A DNA stretch of 56,567 bases, from positions 1 to 56,567 of the forward strand of contig CAMZGI010000003.1 in NCBI GenBank assembly GCA_947306305.1, in the 5' to 3' direction. Both the position numbers and the translations under genes were made by a program. Positions 16,211-25,368 of the stretch are shown one piece after another. The DNA comes from an uncultured Fibrobacter sp. (GTDB lineage: Bacteria > Fibrobacterota > Fibrobacteria > Fibrobacterales > Fibrobacteraceae). Position 1 is the first letter of the stretch. Every line of letters begins with the position of its first letter. A model generated the notes under the pieces. That model ran no database searches and had not been told where the DNA came from. It worked only from the letters and a program-made list of their open reading frames with translations.

Positions 16211-18493
16211 ATGAAGTTTTTTTATTCGTTGTTGCTTGCTTGTGTTGCCGTCTCGTATGCGCAGATGGACGGCTCGGTGTATTCCCTTTCTAAGTCCCCG
16301 TTTGTGGAACAGGAATCGGTGGCGCCAGAGCAGTTCCAGGATGTCGTTGTCCGTGCGGCCCGTGCAAAGAAAACGATGAATGATATTTCGGTTTCGCAGA
16401 ACCACCGCGATTTTGCCCGTGCTGCCTATTTTTATTACAGTGGCCAATGGGATAGCGCTTATACGGCGTACAATTCGCTTCGCAACCGTGAATCAGGCTT
16501 GACGGGGAATGTTATTCTCCGCATGGCTCGTGCCAATTTTAAGCAAGAAAAATATGCCAAGATGCGCGAAACGCTCCGTTTGGAAAAAAGCTTGGAATCG
16601 GACGAAATTTGGCGCGAAGTTGCTGACCGTTTAAGAATTGAAGCGACGATGGCGGACAATTCGATCAATGACGTGTCGCGCGCGGAATCGTTGATGGTGT
16701 TTTTGGACCGTTACCCCGATAACGACGATGTGGTCGCCTTGAGGTATCGCTACGCCCGCTATTTGGAAGATTCCTACCGCTTGAAGCAGGCGAAAAGGCT
16801 TTACATGAAGCTTTTGACTAGCCGCACGGCTTATAAGGATTCAGCTTTCCAGTCGATTCGCCGTTTGCGCGAAGTGCTCGGCGCCCCCGAAACGCTTGCG
16901 GAAAAAGTCGCTTATGCAAAGATGGCTTGCACCAAGGACGAGATGAAAAACTGTCTGGACTTGCTGGATTCTATCCAGATTATGGATGCCCAGATGGCGC
17001 AGAAAAATCCGTCTCTGGTGGTGCCGCCGTCTGACGACCCGTTGCAGGCACGTTTGAAAAAGAGCACGCTCGATTTGAGTACCCGCATTGCGCTGTGGGA
17101 AAAACGTGCTGGCGCATTGCGTGCTTTGAACCGTAATGCGGAAGCTATTGAGCAATACCGCTACTTGATTGAAAATGTAGAGACTCGTCCGTCTTGGATT
17201 AATGCGATTCTGAAGCTTTACCGCAAAGAAGCCGCTGGGGTCTTTGACGAAGAAATCCATACTTACGATTCGCTTTTGCAGGACGTGAGCCAATACAGCA
17301 ACGAAAATGCAAACAACCTTTGGCTGCGCGGTTTTGAGTTTGAACAAAAGCTGATGTACGACAAGGCTGTCGAATGCTACATGAAGCTTGTCCATAAACG
17401 TTTTAAGAACAATTTGAAGCGTCAGTGGGCGAGATTCCGCATCGGTTACATCTACTTTAAGCGTGGCATGTGGGTTGAAGCCGCCGCGAACTTCCGCGAA
17501 GCGAAGAAAGATCCGTTCTTGTGGAGCGGCAGCGCCGCGAGAATGTTCTTGGGCGACACATACAGAAAAATGGGCGAGGATTCCTTGGCCCGCGAAGCGT
17601 ATCTGGATTGCATCAGGGATTTCCCGCTTTCGTATTACGCGCACCGCAGCCGCACGAAGCTTTTGGAACACCGCTTGTTGCCGATGCGTAAAATCCCGTA
17701 TGCGCATGGGGTGGCGATGTCGCCTGCGGCGACTCTCGAATGGATTCGCACGACGAACAAGCTTGGAAAGCCCGATGCCTCGTATAGCAAAGAACGCTAT
17801 GAACGCATCAAGAAGCTGTTCCTCTACGGTTTTGAAGAAGAAGCCTTTAGGCTTTATGACGAAATCAAGAAGAAAAACGCGAAGCGTTTGGATTTCCTTT
17901 ACGAATACGGAAAGCTCTTTTACGATATGGGCGAAACTGCTGCCGGTTACAGGCTTGCTCGCCAATTTCAGGCGAAGATTGATAGACGCTTGTTGATGTC
18001 TCCGCCGATAGACGTGCTGCATTACCTTTTCCCGGTGCCGTATGCCGACCCGGTGGTTTACTATTCGGGGAACAACATCGATCCGTTCTTTGTGTATAGC
18101 GTGATGCGTCAGGAATCAATCTTTGATTTTCAGATTACTTCCCCTGCGGGCGCTTGCGGCTTGTTGCAGATTATGCCGGCCACGGGCAAGATGCTTGCCG
18201 AAAAGGAAGAAATTTCGAACTTTGTGCCGAAGCGTTTGTACAATGCGTACATGAATATCCGCTTGGGAATACGTTATTTGACAGACCTCAAGGACGAATA
18301 CAATGACGATTACATGTATGTCCTTGGCAATTACAATGCAGGTCCGAAGCCCACAAAGCGCTGGCAATCCGAGAGCGAAGGGCTTCCATGGGATTTGCGT
18401 GTCGAAGAAATCAGCTACTGGGAAACTCGTGAATACGTGAAGCGCGTCATGGGCAATTACTGGATTTATAAAGAAATATATGACGGGATTTAG
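16211..18493 (+). CDS. Slt-type lytic transglycosylase with TPR-like helical domain
   Basis: A 760-residue periplasmic protein (signal peptide FFYSLLLACVAVSYA). The bulk (about 50-590) is helical with TPR-like pairs such as AYFYYSGQWDSAYTAYNSL and RWARFRIGYIYFKRGMWVEAA, as in the superhelical ring of Slt70. The C-terminal SLT domain (about 620-745) has the catalytic Glu635 in VMRQESIFD, then SPAGACGLLQIMPATG, NIRLGIRYL and LGNYNAGP. It cleaves the MurNAc-GlcNAc bond of peptidoglycan to give 1,6-anhydro ends. The gene follows ptsI by 19 bp. Its stop is followed at once by a heptamer run that marks the left side of the four-helix gene element. Confidence 0.88.
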   Translation: MKFFYSLLLACVAVSYAQMDGSVYSLSKSPFVEQESVAPEQFQDVVVRAARAKKTMNDISVSQNHRDFARAAYFYYSGQWDSAYTAYNSLRNRESGLTGNVILRMARANFKQEKYAKMRETLRLEKSLESDEIWREVADRLRIEATMADNSINDVSRAESLMVFLDRYPDNDDVVALRYRYARYLEDSYRLKQAKRLYMKLLTSRTAYKDSAFQSIRRLREVLGAPETLAEKVAYAKMACTKDEMKNCLDLLDSIQIMDAQMAQKNPSLVVPPSDDPLQARLKKSTLDLSTRIALWEKRAGALRALNRNAEAIEQYRYLIENVETRPSWINAILKLYRKEAAGVFDEEIHTYDSLLQDVSQYSNENANNLWLRGFEFEQKLMYDKAVECYMKLVHKRFKNNLKRQWARFRIGYIYFKRGMWVEAAANFREAKKDPFLWSGSAARMFLGDTYRKMGEDSLAREAYLDCIRDFPLSYYAHRSRTKLLEHRLLPMRKIPYAHGVAMSPAATLEWIRTTNKLGKPDASYSKERYERIKKLFLYGFEEEAFRLYDEIKKKNAKRLDFLYEYGKLFYDMGETAAGYRLARQFQAKIDRRLLMSPPIDVLHYLFPVPYADPVVYYSGNNIDPFFVYSVMRQESIFDFQITSPAGACGLLQIMPATGKMLAEKEEISNFVPKRLYNAYMNIRLGIRYLTDLKDEYNDDYMYVLGNYNAGPKPTKRWQSESEGLPWDLRVEEISYWETREYVKRVMGNYWIYKEIYDGI

Positions 18494-18495
18494 CG

Positions 18496-18531
18496 CTTAG
18501 AACTTAGAGCTTAGATCTTAGAACTTAGAAG
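18496..18531 (+). repeat. left heptamer run flanking the four-helix gene
   Basis: Five exact 7-bp units of CTTAGAN (cttagaa, cttagag, cttagat, cttagaa, cttagaa) plus a final g, beginning 3 bp after the lytic transglycosylase stop. Read in the opposite direction it matches the run at 18933-18948. Confidence 0.8.
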
Positions 18532-18567
18532 TTTGTATTTAGATTTATTGCAAATAAAGAAGTCTGT

Positions 18568-18936
18568 ATGGAATCGAATTACAAAAAGTTGGTTGTTTGG
18601 CAGAAGGCTATGTTGTTGACAACAGACATTTATAAAATTGTAAAAAAATTACCTAGAGAAGAATTATTTGCTTTGTCGGATCAAATGAGACGAGCGGCGA
18701 TTTCTATTCCCTCTAATATTGCGGAAGGTTGTGGAAGAAAACTTCAGGGTGAGTTAAAATACTTTTTGAGGATTGCTAGTGGATCTGCTGCGGAATTGGA
18801 AACTCAGTTGCAAATTTGTATAAATCTTGGATATTTAACAGCCGAAGATGTTAATGAAAAATTCTCTTTATTGCGAGAAATAGAGAAAATGCTTAGTTCT
18901 TTTATGAATTCAAAAAAGTTAATTTCTGCCAACTAA
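18568..18936 (+). CDS. four-helix-bundle protein (23S rRNA-intervening-sequence / Avd-like family)
   Basis: A 122-residue all-helical protein. It matches the TIGR02436 family in layout: KLVVWQKAMLLTTDIYKI, then FALSDQMRRAAISIPSNIAEG, ELKYFLRIASGSAAELETQL and a final helix with KMLSSFMNSKK. The family was named for proteins coded inside 23S rRNA intervening sequences of Leptospira and Coxiella and is related to Avd of diversity-generating retroelements; biochemical function is unknown, with nucleic-acid binding proposed. Here no rRNA, reverse transcriptase or variable repeat is near. The gene is AT-rich, stands alone between a transglycosylase and a transporter, and is bracketed by inverted heptamer runs. 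The ribosome site is weak (aagaag). Confidence 0.85.
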   Translation: MESNYKKLVVWQKAMLLTTDIYKIVKKLPREELFALSDQMRRAAISIPSNIAEGCGRKLQGELKYFLRIASGSAAELETQLQICINLGYLTAEDVNEKFSLLREIEKMLSSFMNSKKLISAN

Positions 18937-18948
18937 GTTCTAAGTTCT
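18933..18948 (+). repeat. right heptamer run flanking the four-helix gene
   Basis: ctaagttctaagttct holds two 7-bp units, the reverse complement of the TTAGAAC units on the left. It contains the stop codon of the four-helix gene (TAA, 18934-18936). Confidence 0.7.
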
Positions 18949-18957
18949 GCCTACTAT

Positions 18958-19803
18958 ATGCTTTTTCTTTTATTGACAATCGGCCCGGCATTTTTGTTTG
19001 CTTGCGGCAATATTCTTGAAAAGTCAGGTGTGTCTGCTGTTGGCAAACGCACTGGCGGAACTTCGAATCCTTGGGAATTCTTTAAGGGTGTTGTTACTAA
19101 CAAATTCTGGTGGCTTGGAATAGGCTGCTCTGGACTTGCTACACTTGGCTACTATATCGCCATGGCGAGTTACGACCTTTCTCAAGTGCAACCGATGATG
19201 GTTTTGAACCCGGTTTTGACGGCTCTCATGGGCTTTTGCATTCTCAAGGAAGTGCTGACGAAACGAATTGTCGTGGCGATTTGCTTTGTCGTGGCTGGGC
19301 TTTTGTATTCTGTCGAAAATCTCGGGGAGTCCACGGCAATTCAAAATATCGGAATGCTTTGGGCGTATGCGGGCGGGCTTTGCTTTGCAACGCTCATTGC
19401 GCACCTTTGGGTGAAAGATCGCGAAATGGTGGATTCGCTGATTATGGGTGTTGGCTTTGGGCTTTCGGCGGCGTTTTACAAGAGCCTTGCGATGGATTTT
19501 GATTTGGACCATATCGAGTTTTCGTCGATTGCGAATTTGCTCTTGGACTTTAGAACGCTCGGCTATGTGGCGACGTATAGTATTGCGTTTTTGTATTCTC
19601 AAGTGTCGTTCTCGCGCGGGCGGGCGCTATTTATTATTCCGTTTAGTGCGGCCGTCGGCGCGGCGGTCCCGACATTGGCGGGCGCTCTTGTTTTTTCCGA
19701 GGCGTTCCCTGTAGGGAAGGTTGTCTCGGTGACTCTTGTGCTGATTGGCGCTTGCCTCTTTATTGTTCGCCGTCCTAGACGTAAAAAGCCTACGAACGAA
19801 TAA
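18958..19803 (+). CDS. EamA/DMT-superfamily membrane transporter
   Basis: A 281-residue membrane protein of the drug/metabolite transporter type with about ten hydrophobic helices in two halves. The first half holds YYIAMASYDLSQVQPMMVLNPVLTALMGFCILKE, the typical EamA pattern of a helix entering a proline and a final conserved Glu; the second half repeats it (SRGRALFIIPFSAAVGAAVPTLAGALVFSEAFP). It ends in a basic tail (RRPRRKKPTNE). Substrate unknown. The ATG lies 9 bp past the heptamer run and has no clear ribosome site, which may reflect insertion of the upstream element. Confidence 0.75.
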   Translation: MLFLLLTIGPAFLFACGNILEKSGVSAVGKRTGGTSNPWEFFKGVVTNKFWWLGIGCSGLATLGYYIAMASYDLSQVQPMMVLNPVLTALMGFCILKEVLTKRIVVAICFVVAGLLYSVENLGESTAIQNIGMLWAYAGGLCFATLIAHLWVKDREMVDSLIMGVGFGLSAAFYKSLAMDFDLDHIEFSSIANLLLDFRTLGYVATYSIAFLYSQVSFSRGRALFIIPFSAAVGAAVPTLAGALVFSEAFPVGKVVSVTLVLIGACLFIVRRPRRKKPTNE

Positions 19804-19983
19804 AAATGAATTGTTAAAATAGAGCCTATAAAAGTCTTATTTTGATTTTATAACGTATTTCTATAGGCGGTAATTGCTATCTTATATAGTATGTGTTGCG
19901 AATCTAAAAATGTCCGAGTTGGTGCAGGCTCTTTTGCTTGCTTCGCCGTGGCAGTTACTTTTTGTTTATAGAGAGAATAGGTT
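19804..19983 (+). promoter_or_regulatory. AT-rich leader of the polysaccharide locus
   Basis: The 180-bp gap before the GDP-mannose dehydrogenase holds a 7-bp inverted repeat (gcctata at 19824-19830, tataggc at 19862-19868) with AT-rich interior, and a tatagtat -10-like stretch near 19885-19892. I take it as the likely promoter region of the locus. The evidence is compositional only. Confidence 0.3.
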
Positions 19984-21297
19984 ATGGCTTCTATTAGCGT
20001 CTTCGGATTGGGATATGTAGGGTGCGTTGGAATTGCCTGCCTAGCAAAGCTTGGCCATCGAGTCATTGGATGTGATGTCGATATCAATAAGGTAAACCGA
20101 ATAGCTTCTGGTCTCCCGACAATTGTCGAAAGAGATGTTGATGAAGTCATGCATGAAGGCTACAAGGTCGGGCTTATCTCGGCTACTTCTTCACCGTTCG
20201 AGGCTGTTTCTAAGACTGATGTTTCTTTTTTGTGCGTAGGCACTCCTAATGCCGCCGATGGCCGTTTGGACACGACTTATCTGATGTCAGCGGTCAGGTC
20301 TATAGCCGAGGTTATCCGCTCCAAATCGACGTTCCATATCGTGGTTATCCGTAGCACGGTTCCCCCGGGAACGAATGCCGTTGCGGCTGCGCTTATCGAA
20401 AAGATTTCGGGCAAGCGCGAGGGCATCAACTTTGCGGTGGCGTCGAACCCGGAATTTTTGCGCGAAGGCATGGCTGTTGCAGACTACTTGAATCCGCCGT
20501 TGACCGTGATTGGTTGCGAATGCCGCCGCGCTCTGGACTATCTCCGAAGAATTTACGAGCCGCTGGGCAGCGAAATTATTGAGGTCGAACCGAAGGTCGC
20601 CGAAATCATCAAGTTTGTCAATAACTCGTACCATGCATTGAAGGTGACTTTTGGAAACGAAATCGGCGCCATCTGCAAGAAGCTCGATATTGATAGCCAT
20701 AGCGTCATGGAATTGTTCTGCAAGGATACGCAGCTGAATATTTCGCCGTATTACTTTAAGCCGGGCTTTGCCTATGGCGGTTCGTGCCTCCCGAAGGATT
20801 TGCGCGGGCTCAACTTTTTGGCGGAGTCCAACCAGGTGGATGTCCCGGTGCTCTCGTCGATTGAATGCAGCAACAACGTGCATATCCAGCGCGTGCTCGA
20901 ACGCGTGCAAGAGATTGGCGCTCGTTCTGTGGGTATAATCGGGCTTACGTTCAAGGCGGGGACGGACGACCTGCGCAACTCGGCTGCAATTCGTTTGGCC
21001 GAAGGCGTGCTTGGAAAGGGTTGCTCGCTCAGCATTTACGACCGTTATTTGAATATCGCCCAAGATACGGAGACGAACCTCCGCGAACTCAACAGGCGTA
21101 TTCCCCATTTGCTTCCGCTTTTGGTGAAGAATGTCGAAGACGTTGTGGAAAATAGTTCGCTTGTCATCATTACTGTCCGAAATCCGAAAATGCCTGAATT
21201 GATTCGTGATAATCCTGAGGTTCATTTCTTGGATCTCGTGCGTTTGAAGGACCAGTCCGTAGAAACGCTCCCGAATTACGAAGGCTTTTGTTGGTAA
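19984..21297 (+). CDS. algD: GDP-mannose 6-dehydrogenase
   Basis: A 437-residue UDP/GDP-sugar dehydrogenase that oxidises a nucleotide sugar twice with NAD to the uronic acid. The Rossmann start is ISVFGLGYVGCVGIACLAKLGH, the second motif VGTPN, and the catalytic Cys268 lies in GGSCLPKDLR. Length and the Cys number match Pseudomonas AlgD, and the wording of the active site (FAYGGSCLPKD) is that of the GDP-mannose rather than the UDP-glucose branch, so GDP-mannuronate is the likely product. It opens the polysaccharide locus and supplies an acidic sugar, consistent with two lyase-type proteins downstream. No alginate polymerase (Alg8/44) is present. Confidence 0.85.
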   Translation: MASISVFGLGYVGCVGIACLAKLGHRVIGCDVDINKVNRIASGLPTIVERDVDEVMHEGYKVGLISATSSPFEAVSKTDVSFLCVGTPNAADGRLDTTYLMSAVRSIAEVIRSKSTFHIVVIRSTVPPGTNAVAAALIEKISGKREGINFAVASNPEFLREGMAVADYLNPPLTVIGCECRRALDYLRRIYEPLGSEIIEVEPKVAEIIKFVNNSYHALKVTFGNEIGAICKKLDIDSHSVMELFCKDTQLNISPYYFKPGFAYGGSCLPKDLRGLNFLAESNQVDVPVLSSIECSNNVHIQRVLERVQEIGARSVGIIGLTFKAGTDDLRNSAAIRLAEGVLGKGCSLSIYDRYLNIAQDTETNLRELNRRIPHLLPLLVKNVEDVVENSSLVIITVRNPKMPELIRDNPEVHFLDLVRLKDQSVETLPNYEGFCW

Positions 21298-21303
21298 TTT
21301 TTT

Positions 21304-22515
21304 ATGGAACAGTCTATAAAGGAACTGTCAGGCAAAAAGGTCTGTATAGTCGTTGAAAATCTTCCTGTGCCTTTTGACCGTCGTGTGTGGCAAGAAGCGA
21401 CATCCCTGCATGAAGCGGGTGCCGAAGTGACTGTCATTTGCCCCCAGACGAAGAAGTATCCTTTGGAATACGAAGAACTTGAAGGCATCAAGATTTACCG
21501 TCATCCGTTGCCAGAGGCGAAGGGGACGCTGGATTACTTCAAGGAATATTTTTGCGCACTTTATCATGAATTCCGTTTGCTTTTTAAGGTGTTCAGAAAG
21601 CAGGGCGTGCAAGATGTTATCCATGCTTGCAATCCGCCTGACTTGATTTTTATTGCGGCGTTCTTGTTCTTTACGTTCACGCGTTGCAAGTTCCTCTTTG
21701 ACCATCACGATATCAATCCAGAACTGTGGATTGCGAAGTTTGGCAAGAAGGGCTTTGGCTACCGTGCGATGATTCTGGTGGAACGCTTTACGTATTTCTT
21801 TGCGAAGCATGCGATTGTGACAAACGAATCGTACAAGGAAATTGCGATGCGTCGTGGCCGCAAGTGCGAAGACGATATTACGGTGGTGCGTAGCGGTCCG
21901 AATCTTTCAAAATTGAAGGTGGGGCCTGCAAAGCCAGAAGTCAAGAAGGGATTCAAGTACCTGGTGGGCTACATTGGCGTGATGGGCAAGCAAGAAGGCA
22001 TTGACCTTTTGCTGCAATCGGTCGATTACATTGTGAACAAGAAAAATCGCAAGGATATTCGTTTTTGCATTATGGGCGGAGGCCCGTCTCTCGAAGAGCT
22101 CCGTGCATTGAATGAACAAATGAACTTGACCGACTACGTGGAGTTCCCGGGACGTGTGAGCGATGAATTTTTGGCTGACGTGATGAACACGGCTGACGTG
22201 TGCGTGAACCCCGACTTGCCTTCGGAAATGAACGACAAATCGACTATGAACAAAATCATGGAATATATGGCGTTCGGAAAGCCGATGGTGCAGTTTACGC
22301 TCAAGGAAGGGATGTTCTCGGCACAGGGCGCTTCGCTTTATGCGAAGAACACGGACACGGACGATTTTGCCGAAAAGATTTTGTGGCTGATCGATAATCC
22401 CGAAAAGGCCGCCGAAATGGGAGCGTTTGGACGCAAACGCGTGCAAAGCGAACTCAGCTGGGAATTTGAAAGGCCGAAGCTGATTCGCGCTTACAAGAAA
22501 ATCTTGGGGATGTAG
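21304..22515 (+). CDS. glycosyltransferase family 4
   Basis: A 403-residue retaining GT-B glycosyltransferase. The N-terminal domain starts VCIVVENLPVPFDRRVWQEATSL, a wording typical of the WbuB/FucNAc-transferase-like group, and the C-terminal donor domain contains YLVGYIGVMGKQEGIDLLL, then EFPGRVSDEFLADVM and the E-x7-E region (SEMNDKSTMNKIMEYMAFGKP). It lies 6 bp after algD and is probably cotranscribed. It probably adds a sugar to the lipid-linked repeat unit on the cytoplasmic face. The donor sugar cannot be read from sequence. Confidence 0.85.
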   Translation: MEQSIKELSGKKVCIVVENLPVPFDRRVWQEATSLHEAGAEVTVICPQTKKYPLEYEELEGIKIYRHPLPEAKGTLDYFKEYFCALYHEFRLLFKVFRKQGVQDVIHACNPPDLIFIAAFLFFTFTRCKFLFDHHDINPELWIAKFGKKGFGYRAMILVERFTYFFAKHAIVTNESYKEIAMRRGRKCEDDITVVRSGPNLSKLKVGPAKPEVKKGFKYLVGYIGVMGKQEGIDLLLQSVDYIVNKKNRKDIRFCIMGGGPSLEELRALNEQMNLTDYVEFPGRVSDEFLADVMNTADVCVNPDLPSEMNDKSTMNKIMEYMAFGKPMVQFTLKEGMFSAQGASLYAKNTDTDDFAEKILWLIDNPEKAAEMGAFGRKRVQSELSWEFERPKLIRAYKKILGM

Positions 22516-22549
22516 GTCGCCTCTAAAAATTCATTTTCAAGAATGTGTG

Positions 22550-22581
22550 AAAAAAGGAAGTAGAGGCTACTTCCCTTTTTT
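22550..22581. terminator. bidirectional terminator between convergent genes
   Basis: Stem ggaagtag (22556-22563) pairs with ctacttcc (22567-22574) across agg. A-run before (22550-22555) and T-run after (22576-22581) make it work in both directions. The stop codon of the minus-strand lipoprotein (22567-22569) lies within the stem. Confidence 0.8.
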
Positions 22582-25368
22582 GTTGCTGAAATCTATATCG
22601 AGCGTTTTGATAAGGGAGTCGAGGCGACGGGTGAGCTTTTCGGCACCTGCTTTAGATAGGTGACTGTAATCGTTTGCCATGTCATCTGAGTAGTCGTGAT
22701 TGCCCATTTTGTTTTCGTCCAGCAAAGTGAAGTTTGAATAAGTTTTGCTTAATTCAGCAATTTCGTTGATGAGGGCGGGGGCTTCGCTTCGACGGAGTCC
22801 CGCATAGCCGTATGCTCCAGTTTCTCTGTATTGGGGATTCATGGGGAATAGCACGCCTATGAGGTAGATGTTGTTTTGTTTACAGGCTTCAATGAAGTCG
22901 ATGAGATGATTGACGTTTATCCGATAAACATTTGCTTTTGAATCCATCCAGCAGGAATCTTCGGTGATGACTGGTGTTCCCCATGTGTTTGATTTTGTTT
23001 CGAGGAAGCCGCGATGCGGTCGTAGATTGTCTTCTAATTCCTTTTTTCCGAGGCCTTCGAATGTTGATTCGTATAACCCTTTGGGATAGCCTTCTTTCCA
23101 AAAGTTATGGTTCATGTCGTAAACGTAACCCGGATATGATTTATAGGCTGTGTAGAATACGTTATTTGAATTGTTGCCAGAGATGTATCCCCTATCGAGA
23201 TCGATTGATGTGATGATTAACTTGAGATTTTTTACATGGGGAAGGACATAGTTTTCAAAAAGGAATTGGCTTGAATTGATGACGGTTGCCGGAACTGCAA
23301 GGTTAATCGCATTAATTTCTTTGCTGAATTCGTTTGGATTTACACCGCGATATGATCTGGAGGAGCCAAAGATGACCGTATTGGCGGAATCTTTGTAATG
23401 CCACAAAATTTCCATTTTGTAGCGGTAAATATCTGCATTGGGTGTTGCTCCAGAATTGTTAAAATATATTCCGGCGGAATCTGGGTCGAGTTCGAAATCG
23501 ATTCCAACGTCGTCGGAGTTGCTGGTCTGTTGAGCTTTTTTTACCCACAGGCATGGATGCCAAAGCTCTTCGCCTTCGGCAAGTTCCACGATGGAACTGT
23601 CGGCGGGGCTTGCGAGAACGATTTTTGTATGGGCTCCATTGGAGTTGGTGAGCGTCGCCACGATGTTGGATGTTTTTCCGTTAGTCGCCCATTCGCTGTG
23701 GTCGAACGTGTAGCCCGATGGCGATGGAATACTTTGTATTAACTTTCCGTTGCTATCGGCGATAAAGATGCGTTCGTGCGTTGCGTATGTTTCGCCTACG
23801 AATTTTTTGCCTGTTTTGCTTGCAAAGTCGAGGAACGATGTGCGTTTGCTGCCGTCTTGTGCAAGAGAGGCGTTGCAAGCTTGTTCGCCGTTGTACCACG
23901 TGGTATCGCGTGATTTTTCGGTGGTGGTCGAGCCTGATTTGGCGAGACGTGCCCGAAGGAGCCTTGCTCCTGTAACTGCTAGCTTGTTGTCTTGGCTGAT
24001 GCCGCCGTGGTATGCTCCGTCAAAGAGTTTTTTGGGCGTACCGAATTTGCCGTTTGCAAAAGGTACTTCCCAAGTGGAGTTTTTTTTGAATGCTGTCGAA
24101 TCTTTGTTGTTGCCTGCGTCGGTGACATAGACGATTGATGTGTCGCCATTGCCGTTTACACGCCAGCGGGGGATGGCTGCGCTTTTGACATCGAGGCGGA
24201 CGAGGTTTTTGCCTTTGGAATTTAAGTCGCGGACATAGAGCTTTGAAGTGCCGCTGCTGCCTTCGGGTTTGGTGCAAAATGCGACGCGTTTCCCGTCGGG
24301 GGAAATGTCGGGATGATAGACTTCTATGGTGTCGCTGATTTCTGTTACGGACAAATTTCCGTCGTTGTAGTCGATGAATGCGAGGTTTCCGCTGATGTCG
24401 TTGCGGAATGCGAGAATTACGTTATAAGTGCCGGTTGATTTTTTGAGCGTTGTGGCGTTAGCGAGTGCGGATACCGTGCTTGTCTGTGCTTTGCCGCTGG
24501 CATCGAGCCAAACGGGCGATGGAATCTGCCCAAAGGCGAGCCTGAAACCGATGCGTTCTGCACGAGTCGAACCATCTACGGTGTATTCGTCGCCACGGGC
24601 GATGACGTTCATGTCGGATGCCCGATCCGAAAAGTAGCCGCCTTTTAAAACGCGTTCCCCAAGGTCGCCCCCGTCAAGGGAGCCGAGGTAGTTTGTAATC
24701 GTCGTGTCGCGGAAATGTCCTGCCCAGTCGTTGACCCATTCTTTGACGTTCCCGGCGAGGTCGCAAAATCCAAGGTTGTCTTTTTTTGCAGTGCAAATAA
24801 CATGTGCCGTGAAATTGGAATTGTCAGCATTCCAGCTTTTGTTTTTGGGATCCCAGCCTTTTGATGCCGCGTGCACCCATTCTGCTTCGGTGGGGAGTCG
24901 GTACGCGTTTACTTCGGGATGAAATACGAATGCATCTAAATTCGTGCAGTGGCCTTCGCTATCGAATGTCGCTTTGGTGTAAGTGTATGCGGTGTCGCGA
25001 TTTTCGGATTTGCTCTTGGCGTTTGCGATGAGAATTGCATCATAAAATGAGACGTTGGCGAGGGGGAGGCTGTCTTTTTTGCATTTGCCAAAATCTTTGA
25101 GCTTTTGTTCTTTTGCTAAGGAGCGGTATTCGCCGCAAGTCATTTCGTGGATTGCAAGATGAAAGTCGTAATCCAAATGGACCTTCATTGCGGGGCGTTC
25201 TGACGCTTTATACTTCGACTCGTTGCTTCCTAATGTTTCTGTTCCACCACGGACTAAAACCATGCCTTCTATTTCTTCTATGGAGGCATCGTTTAAAGAG
25301 TCGGATGTTCCGTTATTGCAAGCAAGTAGCGACAGTGCAAATGTAGAGATGTATAATGCTTGTTTCAT
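22567..25368 (-). CDS. TIGR02171-type Fibrobacter lipoprotein: sulfatase-modifying-factor fold, propeller, SGNH-like domain
   Basis: A 933-residue predicted lipoprotein (MKQALYISTFALSLLAC, lipobox LLAC, Cys17; ATG 25368 with aggagc upstream). Three parts follow. Residues about 30-280 have the FGE/SUMF1 fold (GMVLVRGG, YRLPTEAEWVHAAS, GFCDLAGNVKEWVNDW, RVLKGGYF, RIGFRLA). Residues about 300-610 look like a TolB/WD40 propeller (SPDGKRVAFCTKPEG, KLYVRDL). Residues about 650-930 look like an SGNH hydrolase (VIFGSSRSYRG as block I, and a DYSHLSKAGAEKL block with Asp and His). The layout fits the Fibrobacter paralogous family TIGR02171, average over 900 residues, function unknown. It divides the polysaccharide locus on the opposite strand. 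Confidence 0.8.
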   Translation of the reverse strand: MKQALYISTFALSLLACNNGTSDSLNDASIEEIEGMVLVRGGTETLGSNESKYKASERPAMKVHLDYDFHLAIHEMTCGEYRSLAKEQKLKDFGKCKKDSLPLANVSFYDAILIANAKSKSENRDTAYTYTKATFDSEGHCTNLDAFVFHPEVNAYRLPTEAEWVHAASKGWDPKNKSWNADNSNFTAHVICTAKKDNLGFCDLAGNVKEWVNDWAGHFRDTTITNYLGSLDGGDLGERVLKGGYFSDRASDMNVIARGDEYTVDGSTRAERIGFRLAFGQIPSPVWLDASGKAQTSTVSALANATTLKKSTGTYNVILAFRNDISGNLAFIDYNDGNLSVTEISDTIEVYHPDISPDGKRVAFCTKPEGSSGTSKLYVRDLNSKGKNLVRLDVKSAAIPRWRVNGNGDTSIVYVTDAGNNKDSTAFKKNSTWEVPFANGKFGTPKKLFDGAYHGGISQDNKLAVTGARLLRARLAKSGSTTTEKSRDTTWYNGEQACNASLAQDGSKRTSFLDFASKTGKKFVGETYATHERIFIADSNGKLIQSIPSPSGYTFDHSEWATNGKTSNIVATLTNSNGAHTKIVLASPADSSIVELAEGEELWHPCLWVKKAQQTSNSDDVGIDFELDPDSAGIYFNNSGATPNADIYRYKMEILWHYKDSANTVIFGSSRSYRGVNPNEFSKEINAINLAVPATVINSSQFLFENYVLPHVKNLKLIITSIDLDRGYISGNNSNNVFYTAYKSYPGYVYDMNHNFWKEGYPKGLYESTFEGLGKKELEDNLRPHRGFLETKSNTWGTPVITEDSCWMDSKANVYRINVNHLIDFIEACKQNNIYLIGVLFPMNPQYRETGAYGYAGLRRSEAPALINEIAELSKTYSNFTLLDENKMGNHDYSDDMANDYSHLSKAGAEKLTRRLDSLIKTLDIDFSNKKGK

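Larger units (their letters stand above)
18496..18948 (+). mobile_element. putative compact mobile unit: four-helix gene between inverted heptamer runs
   Basis: A 453-bp unit with inverted ends: cttagaa repeats on the left and (c)taagttctaagttctg on the right. One gene of 122 codons fills it, and its TAA stop is inside the right end. The unit is visibly more AT-rich than the flanking genes, and the next gene starts 9 bp beyond with no ribosome site of its own. Mobility is my inference; no transposase is present and no target duplication was identified. Confidence 0.45.

Noticed and set aside
18568-18936. Diversity-generating retroelement (Avd) or 23S rRNA intervening sequence
   Set aside because: The protein family fits, but there is no reverse transcriptase, no template/variable repeat and no rRNA gene in the window.
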